Origin: Progne subis subis
Taxonomy: Eukaryota > Chordata > Aves > Passeriformes > Hirundinidae
Assembly (NCBI GenBank): GCA_022316685.1
Contig: JAKJHU010000106.1
Location: 1,999,547-2,063,546 of the forward strand
Direction: 5' to 3'
Length of the DNA stretch: 64,000 nt
Positions 46,211 to 60,575 of this stretch are shown here, piece by piece. The notes beneath the pieces are model-generated. The model worked only from the letters and a program-made list of their open reading frames with translations, ran no database searches and was not told where the DNA came from. The position numbers were made by a program, and so were the translations under genes. Positions within the stretch are counted from its first letter, which is position 1. Each line of letters starts with the position of its first letter.

Positions 46211-49200
46211 AACCTTTGGCTTGGTTGCCTCCTGTAGGTGTAATAGCAGCCGTTTCTCTCGGCCGTCTTCCAAAAATTCCATGAAATCCTGGGTTGCGTT
46301 GGGGTCGCTAAGAGGGCAGGGAGCCGAGGGTATCATCAAGTCTTGGTGGCCACAGGGCTGTCTTGGCGAGTAGAGAGGGACCACCTTTGGCAAGGGAGCG
46401 AGTGGGATCTAAAGCTAGATTGTTTGTTTGTTTTGGTTTTTTTCCATGAAGTCTTGCTACAGCTTTGCCTGTAGTGCATGCATCCCTCAGAACTTGTGCA
46501 TCATCAAATTTTTATTTCAATGTATTGAAACACTTGGTTTTATCTCATCTTGTCACTGCTTTGTTCAATTGCCTGATGCCTTACATTAGTGAAGATCTGC
46601 CCTGAACCATGGAAGCTATTTCCTGCTCCATGTACTTGTCACCGGTAATGACTTTCTCAGACAGGAGCACATTCCCAGGTATTGATGCTGGAATTTCAAT
46701 GGCATCACGTTTGCTGTTTTAAAGCATCACTGGTTTCCTTGACAAAAATAATCACTTGTTATTAGATGGTCCTTACTCCCTTGGGAATACCACAGGCACC
46801 AGCTCCTGTTGTGCCTGAATCTGACTCCTGTGTGAGCTATTGTGAACCTACTGAGAGGTGCCATAGTTGTCAGTGTCTCTCGGTGCCCGCTTGTAAGCTG
46901 CACTGTTTATCTTCTTCCAGAAAGCTAAATGAATTTAGTGCCAAGCTTAAGCTTTTTTCTTGCTCCTTCAGATGCTTCTACTTCGGTCTCTTGATCATTC
47001 TCAGATGTGGTCAAGATGTAGTAAGTCTAGAGGATAGGCAAGGATAATACTAAAGGATCTCTCCTAGCGTGTATTCATGCAGTTTAGTAAACTGATGAGT
47101 TGATTTCGTGTGTGTCGACTCAGATAGCACCTCATTACCTTTCTGCTCCCATGTGGAGTTGGCCAGAAACATTTGACAGAAGGTCTGAGCCTGTGACTAA
47201 CTTCTTTCAGTTAAGCTTACTTCCTTACTCCTTGCATTTATTATAAATATTCATCCTTTGGTAACATGCACCTTTTCACACAGAAATAATGCCAGCAGCT
47301 GCATCCTGATGATGCGTCTTTGAAGCAGACATAAGTCCTGGTGTTTGTACCACATGAAAAGTTATGTCAAATATGGCCAAAGGTGACTTTTGGCTTATCA
47401 AGAAACATTCCTGACATGATAAGTAATGAATGTCTTTTCTGTGAATAAAAACTCAGTTGCACCAGCTCTTTGCAATATTCCAAAAGAATGCCCATTATTC
47501 CCTCTGATTTATATTCTGTGTAATACAGTGCATCACCTTCTTGGGTCTTTCTCTGGTTTGCCTTCTTAATTCCCTTAGCCTGCTTGAGTGTATTTTCTAG
47601 TGGATGTACTTCTCCTTCTACTTCTGGCTTGTATTTCTTTAGGGGCTCAATCTTTCTGGGCTTTAGTATTCATCAGAAATGTATGAGTGTGCCAGTGCTT
47701 CAGGCATTATTCCTGGAGGTGGTATCACTTCTTTTTTTCTCCAGTAAGACAGTATTGACAGCTTTGTCCTCATTTTTTTCATCTTTATTCCTGTAGGCAG
47801 CTCTCATTACATGCTTCCATGCCTGTACAGGTTTGGGGTTTTTTTGTTTTTTGTCTAGAAGTAAAGCTCTATGCTGTCTGCTTCTGTTTCTTCATTCTGC
47901 TTTGTTTCCATGCTAATAACAGTACTTTTCATGCTCTGAGTGTTTTTAGCTTGACCTTTGCCACAATGTGTCTTGTACTTCATGGTGAGTAATTAGAAAG
48001 GACACCAAATGTGTATCACAAAATGATTTTTAATTAAAACAACTGTTTAAAAAGCTGCTGTAACTGCAGCTGGTATTCACATTGGTGCACGTCTTTTCTT
48101 CCAGATTCTTTCCTCCTCTAGCAGGTTGCTCAGGCCCTAATTCTCTAATCTATACTCTCTAGAAATTGCCCTTTATGAGCCATCTGTCAGCTTGCTCCTG
48201 TTCAGCATGGAGCAAACAAGCCTTGCCTTCCACTGAGGAGGAGCAGAAATCCCAAGTGTAACCCCATGAGCTCCCAAAACAGGGATTTATGATACTAAGA
48301 GTTCACCTGACACTTTCTGATCACAAACTTGGGGTTTTTTATACTAAAAATACCAATTAAATATCTGTTTTTGTTAATAACCTTGTTTATATTACCTATT
48401 TGTATCATAGTGTATCTCTTCCTTCTTCTATATTCTTGATCCCTGGACTGTGTCTGCTTTCCTGTTTGTATTACACTCACATGTACTGTCTGATAATTGT
48501 CTACTCTAGAAGAGAAAAAAAATCTATCTTTGGCTGTATTTATTATGCTTCCAAGAGAAAAATTAAAAGAAGCTCTTGCAATGACATAAGTCAACTGGAG
48601 TGATTTTTCAGGAATCAATAATAGCTTGACTCTACAATCCCACTTAAAAATGCAGATTTATTGCTTTCTTCATTTTGACTGTCAATACAATAGATTTTAA
48701 AAAATGCCAAAACAAGTCTGCTATCGTTTGGTATCTCAGCTGATAAAATGGCAACAGTAATTAAATTATTGATTGATCTCACTCATTTGGGCTTTTCCCT
48801 CTTTCTGTTAATGGAAGACTGGCTTGACTACAGAATGTTTGTACTTTGAAAAGATTTACAATAGCAAATTAATACTGATAAAAATAGGCAAAATTAATAT
48901 GGTGAGAGTAATAGATACAGAACTTTCAAAGGAAAATTATTTGAAAGAAGCCTTGTTTCTAATTTTACTGAGCTGAAACAGTGACAAATAGGGTATTTGT
49001 CAATAGATTTTCTTTGTACACTGGCTAAACACAATAGACAATACACTTCTGTTCAACTATAGCATCGAGTGGCTTATCTCTACATTGGAATCAAACCAAC
49101 CACTGTTTGTTACTGTTATTTACAAAGTGGGATTATAGACATCATGTTTTACAGGCCTTTTGAGGTCAGAATAGAACACAGGCAAAAACCTTGAAGCCTA

Positions 49201-52200
49201 CAATGAAATTCAGTTGACATTTGTTCTTAATGAATTAACCATCTACCTTGTCATCATTTCTGTTCTGTTACTAATGATATAAATATTACCAGGCATCAAA
49301 TTTCCATACTGCTGAATTGTGTAATAAACCAGTATTTCATCTTCAGAAGACATGAAGTTACCAACCATTCCAAAAGTTTATTCTGTTGATTAAAAAAAAA
49401 AAAAAAAAATTGAAAAACAGTGGCAGCTTACTGAGATAGTTTATTAGGTGCATCACATTTAGTCTTTATGCATCAGTATTTTTCTCAATAGAAAAAGCTG
49501 AAAATATTTTTTCAAAGCAATATTAAAAGAGCAAAATTGTGGAAAATACAGCAGTAAACCCCCTCAATGTATTATCTATTTAAAACACTATTTAAAATTA
49601 CCCTCCTCATTGTATTTTTTCATTAATATTTCAAAAGGATTCATTCTCAAATAGAAAATTCATGGGCTTCTTAATTAGGAACAATATAAGAATCTTAATT
49701 AAATTGCCCTAAATAAACCTAAGTGTTAAACCAGTTTTACCTTTGACTTCAAGCAGTGGATAAAAGATTGTGTGTTCTAGAATCAGTAAGAAGTCATCAC
49801 TTTTATTCCACTGTCAGTTCTGACATCTCTATGAGAAATCTCTCCTGTGTCCTGAACGCACCGAGTACCTGAGTGTCTCAGGAAAGTCCTCCCTGTAGGC
49901 ACTGAGCTGAAGTGGACTCAGCTCTGCTGGTTAAATTAACTCAAATAAAGGGCAGTGTTGCTGATAGACTCATTTTAGCTCCCAAACCAATACTTAAAGC
50001 TATTGTGTGTACTCAAACTACTCTTCAGCCTGCAATCTAAATATAACCTTTTGTCTTTCAAGTAATTGTCTTCATTTGCAAGCAAGGGGTTTTGTATTCC
50101 TTTGAGGACTACTCATCAGCTATATGAAAAAACAAACAAAACATTTGAAAAAAGAGGCTGGATGCACATCAGCTTTACCTGGAAAAAGTTAATATTATGA
50201 AAATCTTCTTAGAAATAAGATCTCTGAGCCCTGAGTCAACTTTATAAAAGGTTACTCATACTCCAAGTACAGTAACATGGATTAACGTTAAATATTTGTA
50301 CAGTGACTAAAACTGGATCCAATATATTGCCAGGAAAGGTTATACAGATCAATGTGTGATGGGTGCTGGAATGTAATTAAACCTGAGTAGTGGAAGAGTG
50401 ACTTGAGAAGCAAAATTTAAGACAAATCCAAAAACAGGCTGTTAAGGCATTTAAAGAAATATTCTCAATGAAAGGAATAACTTAATATTTTAAAATGTAA
50501 ATATACATTGTTGCTCTTGTTGTTGTTAATCTTTATCCAGGTGTTTTGGGGAGGAGTAGATTGAAAGAGCTCAACAAGTTTTTAGACAAAGCCTGCTTGT
50601 ACTTTTTAGAACAGCTGCTTGACAGCGGATCAGCAAACCTTAATACTCTATTCCCAAACTGTATAAAGCAGAGAGATCATTTTGTTCTCTCTTTAGCTTC
50701 ATTTACCAGGATTGTATAAAAGCTGCTGTGGATCAGGTGGAAAGGGCTCATGCTGAACTAAGCATGGAGCATCCTTCAACAAACTACAAATTCTAACTTC
50801 ATGCTCTTGGAAATAAAAAGTATCTTTCTGTGAGCTCATTTACCAGAAACTCTTCCCAAGTACAAATGCCAGAATGACTTCATACATTGAAATCATGGTG
50901 CTTGGCAGCCAGATTTTGCTATGATTTATAAAAATGAAGTCTTTTTGAAATTTCTTTCTGCGCAGGTCGGTAAAAGGCCTTTTCACCATGACAGTGCTGG
51001 CATTCAGTGCAAGGTGGAATTTTACTTTAAAAATTAAATGAGCTATTACTAAGCAGAAATTCTGGAAAAAAACAACATGATCAGCAAGAAAGTAATTCAG
51101 TGACTTGTCAACCCACCAAATACTTAATTTCTTAAAAGCCAATTTGTGTGGCCTAGGTTAATGAGGATATTATGCAAACTAAGAAGAACAGCCCACACAA
51201 GAATGCATTGTGAAATCTATGGAAGTTCTTCTATATTGTTTTGCAACTCATGAAAAAGAATTCAAGCCCCTTGTTTTCACCTGTCTTTGTGCTAAGGAAT
51301 GTATCCTGATGAGATTTTCTAACTGAAAGAGACCATCAAGAAAAAGACCTAGTGATAACTGGAATTACCAATACATGAATATGTGCCTGTCATTTCTATG
51401 TATCTGCCTTGTGACCTGAACTAGTTGTTTTTGCTGCTGAATATGAAAATGTAAAAGCTACATTTACTGCAGTTAATGACCTTTTACATTTTAAGGGCAT
51501 TTGAATTTACATGTTCATTCAAGGTGATTAATTTTTATATGGAGAAAAGACACCAATCAGTCAGTTTCATTTAATCAGTGCCTTAATGGATGCGTTTGCA
51601 AAAGTATTATCTCAGCAAAAATCATCTTCTTGCACTTGAACTCTCTTAGTTATCAAGGATTTCCTTAAACAAAATTTCTCTCATTATAATATTATGTAAA
51701 TGCTAAAAAGACCCCTTGCATTTTAGCTGCAGGTGCATATTAAATATATATCTCAAAAAATCATAACACTTCTCTTTACTATGTACAGAAATGTAAGGAT
51801 TCCAGATCTAAGTTTCACAAACAGAACAAATTAAGGCTATTCTTTTCAGAATAATGACATCAAAATTATTATATTAGGTCAAGGGTACATAACTTTCCTT
51901 GCTACTTAGCTTTAGACTAAAGATGGTAATCATTTGACATTGTTAAATGTAAAAATTATTAATGATTTTTAATAAATTATTAATTATTAATGTAATCTCA
52001 AACCTGATACTTCAAACACTATGTGAAAATTTAGGGGTGTTGTTAATTTTATTCATTTTTTGCTTTCGTCTGATTCTGTTTGCCTGCGTATTTTGACAAG
52101 ATTAGGAAAACAGTTTAATTTTTTTAATTGCTGTATATTACGATATTGTAAGAAGCATATTTAATACAGATTCTTTTCCATGGATTGATTTTTGTCACAT

Positions 52201-55200
52201 AGGAGACTGAACATATTTTGCCTTCTTTATATCCTTATCTAGGAACCAGAAGAGCATGAACTATTTTTTCCATTTCCTTCAGTAATTCTGTGTCTAGTTA
52301 TGATGGTCTAAAATCGCCATATTTGTTTTCAAATCCTTTTGTGAAATAAATTAATCTTCATTCATTATGCTATTTATTGCCTGTCAATTCTAGAGACAAA
52401 ATATATTTTCTCTCTCATAGGAAATCCTCATATGTTCATAAATCAAAAATTTGTTTTGGAAAGGAAGTATGTCTGTGTGTGTATTGGTAATATTGAATGG
52501 TAAAAACAGGATATTTACTCCAGAAATTGCTCATGTTTCAATAAAAGAAGTTAGCTAGGGAGGCTGTACATTTTACTTCTGCAGGTCATGTTTCCCTTTT
52601 TCCTAGCCTAGAGGCAGATAGAATAAGGTTCCAGTAGAAAGCCAGTAATCAATAATTTTCAATCAATGTATATAGAAAAATGTCAGCTGCACTACAGGGT
52701 AATACAAAAAACTATTTCCAAACCTGATTTAGAGGTGATTTAGCTGTATATTGTAAAGAAGGAGTAATTTAAGGGTTCTTTGAATATTCAAGTCTTGTCC
52801 AAATAATACGAACTCAGTTGCAAGCCCACAACCACTTTGTAAAATACACAAGAGTTAAAATAGGGCTGGTTTTTTTTTTTTTTTTAATTCCTGAACATTT
52901 TTTAATAAATTAGAAAATCACAGCCACTGAGTTTCTCACTTGTACAGCTGTGTCATTTTATAGTAACCTGCCTCTGCTGATAAGGAGTTCATGTAGGAGC
53001 AGAACTTCGTAAGTTCTCCTTAAAACAGCGATCCTCAATTAACTTCTCCTGAACCCTGCCTTGTGTCGTGACTCCAATATCCAGCCAAGGTGGATTTGCT
53101 TTCCAGAGCACAATTGTCTGATCTCTTAGGAGGTATTAGTAAGGCAGAGCCAAGGGTCCTGTGCAGCCCTGCAGTTCAACAACTCTTCCATTTTATTGGA
53201 TAGAATGACCAGAAAAAGAAAGGTCTTGGTGATTCAACAAGTGCTGAAGATTATTAGTGATATCCTACACATGCTGTAAGGTTCTATCAAATACTAAGCT
53301 AAAACCTTTTCGTCCATTTAGCCAAAAGTTTTCCACCCCTGCCATGTTGAACCTGAGTTCAACCCTCATGTGCTAGTTCCATCAACAGTTATCTTTGCTA
53401 ATAAGCCATCTGGCAGGGTGTCAGCTTCTACAGAGAACAGGTTTTTGATCCAATTCTCATTTGTTATACTGTCAAGAATGCATTCACTGAGGTTGGTGAC
53501 TAAATTCAGGCAATGTTCTCATACATCAGCAGAAAGACAGGATGAATTTCAAATTAACATTAAAACATTTCTATGGGTAAAACATTTGCCAGTTTCTCTC
53601 ACGTCTCTCAACTTACCCCATTGTATCTTCAGATGCAATTTCTTTATCTTGCCTACATTCTATGTTCTGCTTTGTATCTAATTATTACATAATGTGCATA
53701 TATTAATCTCTAGATACTGCATTCTATTCATCGCAATGCAAGAACAAAAAGTTAAAGGGATGAGTTCAAGAACTTTAGATCATTAAAAAATTACTTAGGC
53801 AAAATTGAAATCCTCCCCTCCACCCAAAATATGTTCCTTACAGTAGAATTCAGAGTTGTGAGCCAATACCTGCCAAAGTTACAGCCTTTCTGGGTCTAGA
53901 AAAGAGGGTCTGGACAGTCATTCCCCACTTTATTATGAAATATAAAATACAAAGAGAGCTTTAGCTCTAGAAAAATAACAAGGAGAAGTAAACACCAGTG
54001 GCTGACCAACATTTTGCCAGCTACTGCTCTGTGCTGAATACTGGATACAAACTCAATATGAAAATAGGAAACTCTACTTTCTTACCAGAATACAGTTATC
54101 ACCATGGCCACTTTTGAAAACAGATCATGCCAACATTATTCCACTGTGAATCCTAATTATAAAAAATTGCCATTTCATAAAACAAGACTTTTTTTTTTCT
54201 TAAGATTCATTCTATTCTTTGGCATACATGCACCAACCATGTACCAGACCAAAATTAATGGTCCTCATGTTTGAGTAGTGAAAAAAAAAAATCTGCATTT
54301 ATAAATGCCTTTCATACAAAACACCCCATCCAGGAATCCTTCTTGACCCTGTGTAAGAACAAATTATATCAAATGAAATTATATTTTTTCCCTTTGACTT
54401 GACACCACAATGTTTTGAGCCACTGTAAAGATACAAGCATCAAAAAATGTTGAAGTTTTCTCAGTGTGAGCAATCCCTGGAATCATTATGTGACTTTTCT
54501 AAGCCCTTCATACAGGAAGTTGGTATTACTTGCTATTCATTTAGCTTTCTGTTAAAAAAAAAAAAAAAAAAAAGTAGTCAGAATGATTATCTTTTCAAGA
54601 ACTGTACTTTGTGAGAGATGATTTTGAAGTAGGGAAGATTTTCACCGTATGACTGAATTACAAGTTATAGAAATAATGTATGCCAGATAACAGGAACTTG
54701 TACTTTCTAACAATCCTGAGCTCCATAGTGTTCCCAAGATGAGGTCTATAGCTGTGCTTGAATTCTTTTCTATTCCCACCACCACCACCACCCACAAGTC
54801 ATTATTCAGTTCAAGCCTATTTTATTGACTGAATTTTGCTGTGGTTTTTTTGTGTTTTGTTTTGGTGGGGTTTTTCCTACAGCTACACAAAGTCCCCTAG
54901 CTCATAAAGAATAAACAAGATGAACAGAAATTATTAACAGGGGAAAATACATAGATTAGAGCCTTAAAATCTGTAGTTGGATCCTTAGGTCTTTATTGGA
55001 AAAAAACCACACCACATTTGTACATTTTTGAAAATTCAGTATCCCTTGATTTGGAGTATTTATTAATCAGTAACTGAATAATGGTAATTGAGGAATATAA
55101 TATAATCCTCCTGATGATCAATTTCTCTAACACTATAGGGAGAGGGGGAGATTCAGTTTTACTGACATAAAATAAAATCAAAAACATCAAGAAGCTGTAA

Positions 55201-58200
55201 TTGATTGGACAGAAGGTCTGTGTAAGCGCTCAATCTGTGTTCTCCCCAACAGCAAAACACTGTCTTAAGGGACAAGGAAAACCTCTACAGGACGTCCTTC
55301 TTTTCATCTCCTAGAGGTTTAAGGACTTTCTGAGTTAATAACCTTGAATTTACTAAGTACATAATGCTGTACAACATCCTCATATTATCTAATTATTATA
55401 AGCCAAATCAAGGATAAAAACTTAAATACAAAAATATGCATTATAATTGGGAATTATTTAAGAAATGTTAACAAAACAGAAGAAAAAGCAGCAATTTGCC
55501 TTGAAAATAAAGATACATAAGAATAAGAAAAACATCTATTGCAAATACTAGGAGTCGCAAGAAATATTTGTGAGAGATTTAGGAACTGTTAAAAAAAAGG
55601 GAAGGGAAAAAAATGACATAAAACCCAATGGTCAGAGGGGTGCAACAGCATTTAAAAGAGCTGTTTCTCTGAAGAACGGAAGAAAACAATCCCTACAACA
55701 TTTGTGCAATATGCTTGCACAGATTTATCAAAAGCAATTGAAAGACTTCACTAAATATTTCTGTTCCGTATATAAATGATTAGATGATGTAATTATACCA
55801 TAGCATGATAATGAAACATTCTCCAATAGAATTGTAGTCAAGTAAGTTTTATAAATAGTTGTCACTAAAAATATCTGAGTAAATCTGCATATTTGAATAA
55901 GTTGTATCAGAGTTTTAAAACAGATGGAAATGACAGGAAAGGGAAAAACTGGAAATGGACTCAGAACCCTTGAAATATTTACATTCTGGGAATATGCTAG
56001 ACCAGTACTTTCTAAGGGTGATGGCATTATAGCCCTGGCCATCTAACATGGAGCTTAGTGGAAAAATATAACTGATAAGAACATACTGGAATATAGCTTA
56101 TATCAAATTTAATTAATGCCTGTCAATGCCAGTTCTGGGGGAAAAAAAAAAAAAATCATCTCAGATCTAGGCACAAATACTTGTTCAAGAAAGTTCCTTT
56201 TGGCTGATGAAGAAAAAAGTGCTGATCTGATGCCATTTACTTACTGCTGCAGGATATTTTCTTTAAGAAACCTGAGTGGATCAAAATTTGTGTATGTATT
56301 TAATGACAAATTGACTGACCTCAAAAATGAAGTGTAAATGGGAAAGACTGAGTTTCTGTTTTGGCGCCAGAGGAGCTGTGTTTTGGTTATGTGCTGTGTA
56401 ATATTTGCATTGATTACCAAAACCAAAGAAAACCACTGGTGGCAGGTAACACAGGCTGAGGCAGCGGGAACTCCCAGAGGGGGACACTCACTGCTACTGA
56501 GAACGCTGATTTCTGGCTAAACTGCACGCAAGCAAATATAGGAAGTCATACATCAAAGAATAAAGCGCAGGTGTTGATGCTCCAGCAGAGGAACCTGAGA
56601 GAGCAAACAGTGGAAAGCAGAGCTGCTGGGAATCTGCCAGGTAGCCAGCTCAGGTTGCCACACCACAGCAGGGCACAAATGCAAGCTGTCAGTGGGAAAA
56701 CAACACAATGAGGGCAGCGAGGGTGTCACAGGCAGCCTGGAGGAGCAGAACAATGTGTCCTGTTTGATGCCTCTACATGCCACTCAAGATGCATGTAGAT
56801 AAACTGGAGAGCTCAGGCAAGGGTCACAAGAATGATTATACTGTAATTGGAAAATAAAAAGTACAGCCATTTAGTTTATCATAACAAGGAGGGACTTGAT
56901 CATAGCATGTCTTTATTTTTTTTTTTTTTTCTCAGCAGATTGAAATATGCATCCTCAAGCTTTTAAGTGGCACAATCATCTTTCTTCCCTCCCATGTTCT
57001 ATTCATCTTGGTGCCCTCAAAATTTACATAGAATGTTAATTCTGGGTCTCACTAAAATCTAGATCCAGAAATGAGATTTTTCTTGGTTGATTTTTCACTA
57101 CTTTTCAATTAGTAATTTAATTCAATTAAGTAACATGTTCAGGTACCAGTAGAAAAGAAAAAAGGTCTATCAGAGAGGAAAAGAAAGGTGGGGGAAACAT
57201 CAGGTTTAAAAAAAAAAAACCAGTTACCACTGTAGCAAAAGAGTTCAGAAAGGGATTCTCATAAAAGTGAAAAGATCATTTTAGTAATCTTGGATTAGTT
57301 TATACCGCACTAAGTGCAATATGAGGCTGCAAGTAAGTTCCAAATTTACATTAAAGTATATACCATTTCTGGATCAGAGGCATATAATTCAGCACATTCT
57401 ATTAAAAAGGCTGCACATAATTGGTGTGCTTACAGAATCTACAAATTCAAACTGTCCACATATCAGCCTATATAAACACATCAATCCAAGGACATTGCCC
57501 TGATTTAATAACGACGTCTAGCAGAGCAGCAACTTGTGTGACAAATCCAGCCACCAGTGTTTGAACAGGCACTAGACAAAAAAAATAAACGTTTATAAAA
57601 TACTGGGGTATTCTGAAGTGATTTTTGAAAACACAGAACCTAATTAAGGTTTGACTGAAGGCTATGGGTGTTGTGTAATTGGTTTAACCAAGAAGGATAG
57701 AAAGCCCAGAACACCAAATCCCAGCTGATCCCTGAAAACACTGATTCATCTTAGTGCAGCTTCTTCTAGCTCCTGGAGGAAACAAAGGATGAGAATGGAA
57801 TCTGCCCAACGGTATAGGATCCATAAGAAGTTTTCTAGATGAATTTTCAGAAACGTTCTAGTTTTGATAGCGAAATTTTATTATTTCAATGGTACCTTCT
57901 TGCCCTCCAGAAAAGGCAGGAAATAACCTAAGTGATCCTTCTGCTTCACCCAGTACCCTAAAGAGCTGCCTGCACCTTCAGGAATGGGCAGTGCCCTGGA
58001 GCTCAAATGAATTCCCATTCCTCTGAGCATTTTTACATCCTGTGTTATTTTCTAAGGCAGTAAGACCACTTCATTCCCACCTGCACTCTTGATCAGACAC
58101 ACGACAAAGAGCTCACCTTTGAACAGCTCCTTTATGTTACCTGCACAACAAATAACCCAGCTTTTTGTGCCCCTTTGGCTCATCTCTGCTTAATCCTTCA

Positions 58201-59330
58201 CTGCCAATGCTCTTCAGAGCCTTTGAGAAGCTTCCACCTGCGACCCTGCTTCAATAAGGGGATTCTTCTGACAGCAAACACATAAAAAAATGCTTCTAGA
58301 AGAAGGTACCATATTATTAGATCCAAAAATATCCTTTCCAGATACATTTCACACATTCAGTCTGATAGATTTCCTAAATGGCTGTATTTGTTCTGAGGTG
58401 GTAATTTCCACAACACAGAATTTGATTTTGTGCAACAAAACAACATTTTGAACGATAATGAAGATGTGCATAATAATAATAATGCATAATTTTATAGCAG
58501 GACCGTTATTCCTGTCATTTTATTTTCTGTTAGCATTATCTAACTAAGCAAAATGCCTGGAAGCCTACAGTAAAAAAACAACAAGTAGGACAAGACTTTA
58601 CACAAACATATTTCACATTCCTGAGGAAGATGCCATGGGAAGCACATGAAAGGAAACGTTTTTCTCTTGCCAAACTAGGACATTGGATGAGATACTAATT
58701 TACCCATAAACATTGACTATATTAAAATACATATTCCAAAAGCCTATAAATGGAATTTGTCCCAGACAATGTTAATACAGATGAAATTTTTTTTTTGCAT
58801 CAAGAAACAAAAATAAAAATATACACCCACAAAATGCCCAAACCACGGCTCTGTGTTCCTAAATACAATGGCATCTTCTATTAGCTCTCCTTAGCAAAGA
58901 CCTTATTTTAAGAAAATATCTCTTTAATTTAATTCCATCTTCCTTTTGTCAACTTTCATTTAAGGTCTTTTTGAAGCAATTATGTCTCATGTCATCTTAT
59001 TAGTACAAGTACATTGGAGCCTACTCATTTTACTCAATCAAAATTAAGGCACTGTGCTTTTCAATGAATGTACATTTGGATGGATTAAAATTTTAGCAGA
59101 AGAAAGTAGAATTAAAGCCACATGCAGATTTTATGGGAGGATGAGAAAAACTGTAGAATTCTGATGAAACTCAATGAAGACCAAAGTCTTCCTTGAACAT
59201 ATGGGAAGTGTCAGTTCAGTGACTGCAGCTTCTCTAAGCAGACACCACTGGATTCATAGAAACTGGAGATGGAAAGGCTCTTAAGCCAAACTTCACAGAC
59301 ACTTCAGCTGTGGTTTTGCAGTAGCTTTGC
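46211..59330. other. PIGK-AK5 intergenic spacer
   Basis: This is AT-rich intergenic DNA with homopolymer tracts (for example A near 49390-49409 and 54554-54573, T near 52870-52885). The longest open frames are about 100 codons and lack splice or family support. A Lys/Glu-rich protein-like stretch on the minus strand (47370-47669) is discussed as a finding. Confidence 0.65.
56790..56925 (+). mobile_element. Possible diverged CR1 fragment
   Basis: AAACTGGAGAGCTCAGGCAA, then GGTCACAAGAATGATTA and, later, GGGACTTGATCATAG resemble the internal CR1 3'-UTR order (CTGGAGAG.., AAGAATGATCA, GACTTGATCATAG). The match is patchy, so identity and ends are uncertain. Confidence 0.4.
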
Positions 59331-59508
59331 ACTGAAACAGGTTTGCCCAGAGAGTTGTGTGTGCCCCAACCCTGGAAGGGTCCAAGGCCAGGTTGGATGG
59401 GGCACTGAGCAACCTGATCTTTTGAATGGCATCCCTGCCCATGGCAGGGGATCAGAAGTAGATGATCTCTAGGGTCCCTTCCAACCCAAAGCATTCTATG
59501 ATTCGATG
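59331..59508 (+). mobile_element. CR1 LINE 3'-end fragment
   Basis: It contains GGTTTGCCCAGAGAGTTGTG, then CCAAGGCCAGGTTGGATGGG, GAGCAACCTGAT, GGTCCCTTCCAACCCAAAGC and the terminal ATTCTATGATTCGATG. These are the classic avian CR1 3' end and its short tail repeat. It is 5' truncated and noncoding. Confidence 0.95.
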
Positions 59509-60224
59509 GGCCATCCATCAGTCAGTTGCTGTGAAGGGATGTTAGTTGCTACCCTTAATGTGGTAGCTGCTGGGAGTATTTGGATGACTTGGAAAACCAA
59601 CCCAGTCCAATGCGTCGTTAGAACATCATGGGACTGGTTTCTGGGCAGCATTTATCAGCTCATGGAACGAACAAGGACTGGAAACTTCTCTGGGAGAAAG
59701 GAAAGTGTCTACATAAAAAGCTGGAGGCTGGGTTGATACTCATCCATAAATCGTATACAAGACACCTAAAACCTATCCATTTTCCTATCTATGTCTGAGA
59801 AATAGGGATGTACATATGGAAAGCAGGTGTTGCTTATAAGCTTGCAGTTATGTAATCTGTTTGTGTTAGGGTATACCTCAGTGCAACTACAAGGACATTC
59901 TGTCAGAAAAGATAATAAAGTTAAAAACTAATTGGAAAATCAGACTTGATACAGGACACTTCAACAACCTAAATAATCTACTCTGACTTCCAGTGTGCCA
60001 GAGTATCACAGAAGCTACCCCCTACTTAACACTTCCCAGAGTACCTCTAGAATAACGCACCTGGTTTTGGGCTCCCCAGTAAAAGAGAGATGTTAACAAA
60101 CTGGAGTGAGTTTGATCCCTGTACAGGTCATTCACTTACAAATTGGACTCGATATATTCTGTGATTCTGAGTTGAGCGGACAGACACAAAGACAGTAAGG
60201 GATGGAGAGCACTTGCTCTTGAAG
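59509..60224. other. Spacer between two CR1 fragments
   Basis: No gene was seen. A short TTGGACTCGATATATTCTG with GTGATTCTGA near 60142-60170 may be another CR1 3' tip. Confidence 0.5.
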
Positions 60225-60575
60225 ATGAGCCGAGGGAGCCTGGGCTTGTTCAGCCTTGTGGCAGGCTTAGAAGGTACATAATAGCAGCTCTCAAGACTTG
60301 AAAGGAGACCATCCTGAAAATGGAGCCAGGGTCTTCACAATGGCGAGCAAGGAACAAATTGAGACATGGGAAGTGATAACTGAATAGGAGAAAACCCTTC
60401 TTCATGTCGAGGCCGGACAAGCAAGGGTTGCCCAGAGTGGCTCTGCAGTCGCCATCCTTGGAAGGTTTTGCAAGATGAGACTGAATAAAGCCCTGGGCAA
60501 CCTGGTCTGACCTCAAGAGCTGCCTTTGCCTTAAGCAGAAGGCTAGACCAGAGATCATTTCAGATCTCTGCCTGT
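60225..60575 (+). mobile_element. CR1 LINE 3' fragment next to the AK5 CpG island
   Basis: GAGCCTGGGCTTGTTCAGCC, TTGCCCAGAGTGGCT, CTGGGCAACCTGGTCTGACC and AGCAGAAGGCTAGACCAGA occur in the order of the CR1 3' region. It is diverged and truncated, and ends right where the CpG island begins. Confidence 0.85.

Noticed and set aside
45430..46373. Long frames of 140-260 codons around the PIGK promoter
   Set aside because: CpG-island composition explains them. Only the short exon 1 frame (45869-45768) links to the rest of PIGK by splice phase.
59234..59736. Frames of 67-94 codons on both strands
   Set aside because: They lie over or beside a CR1 3'-end fragment, which is noncoding.
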